This document shows positions 39,888 through 42,282 of a DNA stretch of 42,282 nt, piece by piece. Position 1 is the first letter of the stretch, and each line of letters opens with the position of its first letter. A program made the position numbers and the translations under genes. The notes beneath the pieces were generated by a model, which searched no databases, was not told where the DNA came from, and saw nothing but the letters and a program-made list of their open reading frames with translations. This DNA is from an uncultured Eubacteriales bacterium (GTDB taxonomy: Bacteria; Bacillota; Clostridia; Oscillospirales; Oscillospiraceae): assembly GCA_900319275.1 (NCBI GenBank), contig ONNS01000020.1:1-42282 (forward strand). The letters are read 5' to 3'.

Positions 39888-40910
39888 ATGAATGTATTAG
39901 TCACCGGCGGCGCCGGGTATATCGGCAGCCATACCTGCGTCGAGCTGCTCAACCAGGGCATGGGCGTGGTCGTGATCGACAATCTCGTCAATTCCAGCGC
40001 CAAGGCCATCGAGCGCGTGGAACAGATCACCGGCAAGCACGTCGACTTCTACCAGGAGGACGTGCGCAACCGCGCGGCGCTCGACCGCATCTTTGAAAAG
40101 CACGACATCGACTGTGCGATCCATTTCGCCGGACTGAAGGCCGTTGGCGAGAGCGTTGCCATGCCGCTCGAGTACTACGACAACAACCTCTACTCGACGA
40201 TCCGCCTCTGCGAGGCCATGCGTGACCACGGCGTGCACAACATCGTCTTCTCTTCCTCGGCGACGGTCTACTCCGGAGACAACGAGGTGCCGCTGAAGGA
40301 GACCTCGAAAACAGGCAACTGCACGAACCCCTACGGCTGGACCAAGTACATGTCTGAACAGATCCTGCGCGATACGGCCAAGGCCGTGGACGATTTCTCG
40401 GTCGCCCTGCTGCGCTACTTCAACCCGATCGGCGCGCACGCCTCCGGCCTGATCGGCGAGGACCCGCGCGGTATCCCGAACAACCTGATGCCCTTTATCG
40501 CCCAGGTTGCCGTCGGCCGCCGGGACCATCTGAACGTCTTCGGTGACGACTATGACACCCCTGACGGCACGGGCGTGCGCGACTATATCCACGTCGTCGA
40601 CCTGGCCAAGGGCCATGTGGCCGCTATCCAGTATATGCTCCATCACCGCGGCGAGAGCGTATTCAATCTCGGCACCGGCAAAGGCTATTCCGTGCTCGAC
40701 ATGGTCAAGGCCTTTGAGAAGGTCACGGGCGTGAAGATCCCCTATGAGATCGTCGCACGCCGCCCCGGCGACCTCGCCACCGTGTACTCGAGCCCCGACA
40801 AGTCGGCCGAGCTGCTTGGCTGGAAGGCGCAGTACGATCTCGAAGATATGTGCCGCGACACCTGGGCCTGGCAGAGCAAAAACCCGATGGGCTACAACGA
40901 TCAGACCTGA
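39888..40910 (+). CDS. galE: UDP-glucose 4-epimerase
   Basis: The 340-residue extended SDR enzyme has the NAD-binding GGAGYIGSH at residues 7-15, the catalytic YxxxK in NPYGWTKYMSEQ, HFAGLKAVGES, and the RPGD motif near the end. It interconverts UDP-glucose and UDP-galactose. AGGAGG precedes the ATG. It is cotranscribed with the upstream nucleotidyltransferase gene, while the galactokinase-family gene is 26 kb away. Confidence 0.97.
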   Translation: MNVLVTGGAGYIGSHTCVELLNQGMGVVVIDNLVNSSAKAIERVEQITGKHVDFYQEDVRNRAALDRIFEKHDIDCAIHFAGLKAVGESVAMPLEYYDNNLYSTIRLCEAMRDHGVHNIVFSSSATVYSGDNEVPLKETSKTGNCTNPYGWTKYMSEQILRDTAKAVDDFSVALLRYFNPIGAHASGLIGEDPRGIPNNLMPFIAQVAVGRRDHLNVFGDDYDTPDGTGVRDYIHVVDLAKGHVAAIQYMLHHRGESVFNLGTGKGYSVLDMVKAFEKVTGVKIPYEIVARRPGDLATVYSSPDKSAELLGWKAQYDLEDMCRDTWAWQSKNPMGYNDQT

Positions 40911-40920
40911 TAAAAGACAT

Positions 40921-40952
40921 AAAAAAAGCTGCCTGAGAAGGCAGCTTTTTTT
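40921..40952. terminator. Bidirectional terminator after galE
   Basis: A 13-bp perfect stem pairs 40921-40933 with 40940-40952 around TGAGAA, with seven A residues at one end and seven T residues at the other. It serves both convergent genes. Confidence 0.95.
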
Positions 40953-40970
40953 ATGCTTGCAGGGAGTTTA

Positions 40971-42068
40971 TCAGCCAAGGGGAATGCCGGAGGACGCCAG
41001 GACCGAGTAGAGAGAACCGATCAGCTTGGCGGAGGCAGCCATGAACTCGTTCTGCAGAGCGGTCATCTCGTCCTCGGACAGGCTCTGAATGTCGAGCGCG
41101 GCGGAGAGATCGCCGAGCGGGCAGACTGTCAGCTCACGCTCGGAAACGCCGACGGTCGCGCCGAAGCTGAACTGGATCTCGTCCTGATGGAACTCCAGCA
41201 GCAGGCGGGAACTTGCGGGATCAAAGCTGACATGGACCGTCGCATCGTCGGCCAGCATCTCAAAATCAAAGGTATCGCCCATGGTGAGCGTAAAGGCAAG
41301 GGCCTGGCTGTAGCCGCTGTCCTCCTGGACGTTCACGTCGCCCTTAATGAGCATCTCGGAGCCGATGTTGGCTTCAAAATTCACATAGGCGGCGGGGGCA
41401 TCCGCGGCCGTGCCGTTGGCGACCGGCAGGAAATTGACTACACCGCTGATGGCCGTGTCGCTGATATCGAAGGAGCCGTTGATCTCGACGCCGGAGTCAG
41501 TCTCCTTCATCTCGGCGATCGCGCCTTCCAGTTCGGCAAAGGTGTCACTGTCGAGCGTGGGGATCTGCTCGAAGACGGGCAAAAGCTGCTCGAGCAGTTG
41601 GTTGACGGCGGTGTACGGCAGGCGGAAGGTCGTGGTCGTGCCGTCCTGGCTGATCTCCAGCTGACTCATCAGCTGTTCGACAAGGGCCTGCATCTCCTCA
41701 TCGGAGAGCGGATTGCTGCCGATCGCCGGTGCGGAGGCGCCGCCCTCCTCGCTCATTTCGGCATAATAGGTATGGCTCAGACCGTCGATGGTAAAGTAGA
41801 CGCGGTTGCCATCGAGCTTGCCGGAACCGCTGAGCAGCAGCTTGTCGCCATCGAAGATGTTGAGGACAACCATGCTGCCATCTTCCTCAACAAGGGAAAA
41901 GGCCAGTTCCAGATCCTCAAAATCCATCGAGATGTTCTCGCCCTCGGCGGTCGCATTCAGGCTGATGTCGGAGATGGAAAACGCGGCGGGTTCTCCGTCC
42001 GCCAGAGCGGCGGCCGGCAGTGCGCATGCCAGCAGCAGGCACAACAGCAGGGAAACGATTTTTTTCAT
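40971..42068 (-). CDS. Secreted protein of unknown function, signal peptide present
   Basis: The 365-residue protein has a clear Sec signal peptide (MKKIVSLLLCLLLACALPAAALA) with a likely cut before DGEP. The mature part is acidic, beta-rich and repetitive in layout. The first section (about 25-130) and the last (about 240-330) have alternating strands such as AFSLVEEDGSMVVLNIF and ALAFTLTMGDTFDFEML, and a helical section lies between (about 118-190). No metal or catalytic motif is visible. GAGGAG precedes the ATG, and a good promoter lies upstream. Similar unnamed secreted proteins are common in gut Clostridia, but I cannot assign a family. Confidence 0.85.
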   Translation of the reverse strand: MKKIVSLLLCLLLACALPAAALADGEPAAFSISDISLNATAEGENISMDFEDLELAFSLVEEDGSMVVLNIFDGDKLLLSGSGKLDGNRVYFTIDGLSHTYYAEMSEEGGASAPAIGSNPLSDEEMQALVEQLMSQLEISQDGTTTTFRLPYTAVNQLLEQLLPVFEQIPTLDSDTFAELEGAIAEMKETDSGVEINGSFDISDTAISGVVNFLPVANGTAADAPAAYVNFEANIGSEMLIKGDVNVQEDSGYSQALAFTLTMGDTFDFEMLADDATVHVSFDPASSRLLLEFHQDEIQFSFGATVGVSERELTVCPLGDLSAALDIQSLSEDEMTALQNEFMAASAKLIGSLYSVLASSGIPLG

Positions 42069-42118
42069 GGTGAATGCTCCTCTCTTTATATTGGCAGTTG
42101 GTAAAAACGCCTACATTC

Positions 42119-42147
42119 ATTATATCTGTCCGCAGGGGAATTGTCTA
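42119..42147 (-). promoter_or_regulatory. Promoter of the secreted-protein gene
   Basis: On the minus strand TAGACA (42147-42142) and TATAAT (42124-42119) are 17 bases apart, about 50 bases before the ATG. Confidence 0.78.
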
Positions 42148-42189
42148 TCTTTTTTAAGAAAAAATAAGGGATTTTAAGTGTTCAGTGAA

Positions 42190-42270
42190 TTCCCAAAGTA
42201 AATTCCACAGTGGAAAATAAAATGGAATTTAGTTTGGGAAGGGAAATGCGGTAGAATTTAGTCTGGGAAG
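42190..42270. repeat. Inverted and direct repeat cluster at the window end
   Basis: TTCCCAAAGTAAATTCCA (42190-42207) pairs with 42223-42240 with one mismatch. A third diverged copy of the second arm lies at 42253-42270 in direct orientation. A 13-base palindrome (42202-42214) overlaps the first arm. The cluster runs to the window edge, so its context is cut off. Confidence 0.75.
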
Positions 42271-42282
42271 GAGGTATCCCAG

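Overview
The window reads as chromosome of a GC-rich, spore-forming Clostridia bacterium, most likely an Oscillospiraceae-type gut anaerobe. The reasons are a spoIIGA-sigE sporulation pair, a PolC-type replicative polymerase, a clostridial pyrH-frr-uppS-dxr-rseP-ispG-polC order, strong AGGAGG ribosome binding sites and -35/-10 promoters of the housekeeping type. No rRNA, tRNA, CRISPR array, integrase or transposase was found.

Layout. 1-3.3 kb: the end of a carbohydrate ABC solute-binding protein and a GH32 beta-fructosidase, a sugar-use unit. 3.4-4.9 kb: a small metallophosphoesterase facing a three-gene cluster of unknown function. 5.0-6.6 kb: spoIIGA-sigE on the minus strand. 6.8-17.9 kb: a long plus-strand housekeeping run of pyrH, frr, uppS, dxr, rseP, ispG, a galactokinase-family gene and polC. 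It joins UMP phosphorylation, ribosome recycling, isoprenoid and undecaprenyl supply, a site-2 protease and DNA replication. cdsA, often found between uppS and dxr, is absent, and the galactokinase gene sits between ispG and polC beside a heptanucleotide repeat tract.

17.9-21.3 kb: a MntP-family manganese exporter on the minus strand with a recognisable yybP-ykoY manganese riboswitch, then a large CotH-type lipoprotein. 21.3-23.6 kb: a beta-CASP metallo-beta-lactamase nuclease bracketed by palindrome-rich spacers. The downstream spacer can fold into two consecutive cloverleaf-like four-way junctions inside one outer stem, and a 37-nt hairpin occurs on both sides of the gene in opposite orientation. 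23.7-25.3 kb: an unusual membrane protein with a kinase-like C-lobe inside and a C-type-lectin domain outside. 25.4-29.0 kb: HtrA-like protease, DHH phosphoesterase and a D-cysteine desulfhydrase/ACC deaminase-family enzyme.

29.3-36.9 kb is accessory. It holds a run of phage structural-type genes (connector-like, tail-associated, DUF859-like), another hairpin island and a holin. An AT-rich cassette follows: a barnase-type RNase carrying a MuF-like capsid motif at its N-terminus and two tandem barstar-type immunity genes. A broken copy of a holin 3' end directly follows the second barstar gene, so the cassette lies between homologous holin ends, which suggests a cargo exchange site.

36.9-42.3 kb: a DUF11-domain protein whose ribosome binding site lies in the arm of the preceding terminator, a DUF3737 protein, a sugar-nucleotidyltransferase-galE pair, a secreted protein of unknown function, and an inverted/direct repeat cluster at the window end.

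The strongest candidates for something not yet described are the twin cloverleaf element, the kinase-like/lectin receptor and the MuF-barnase/double-barstar cargo module. All functions here are read from sequence alone.
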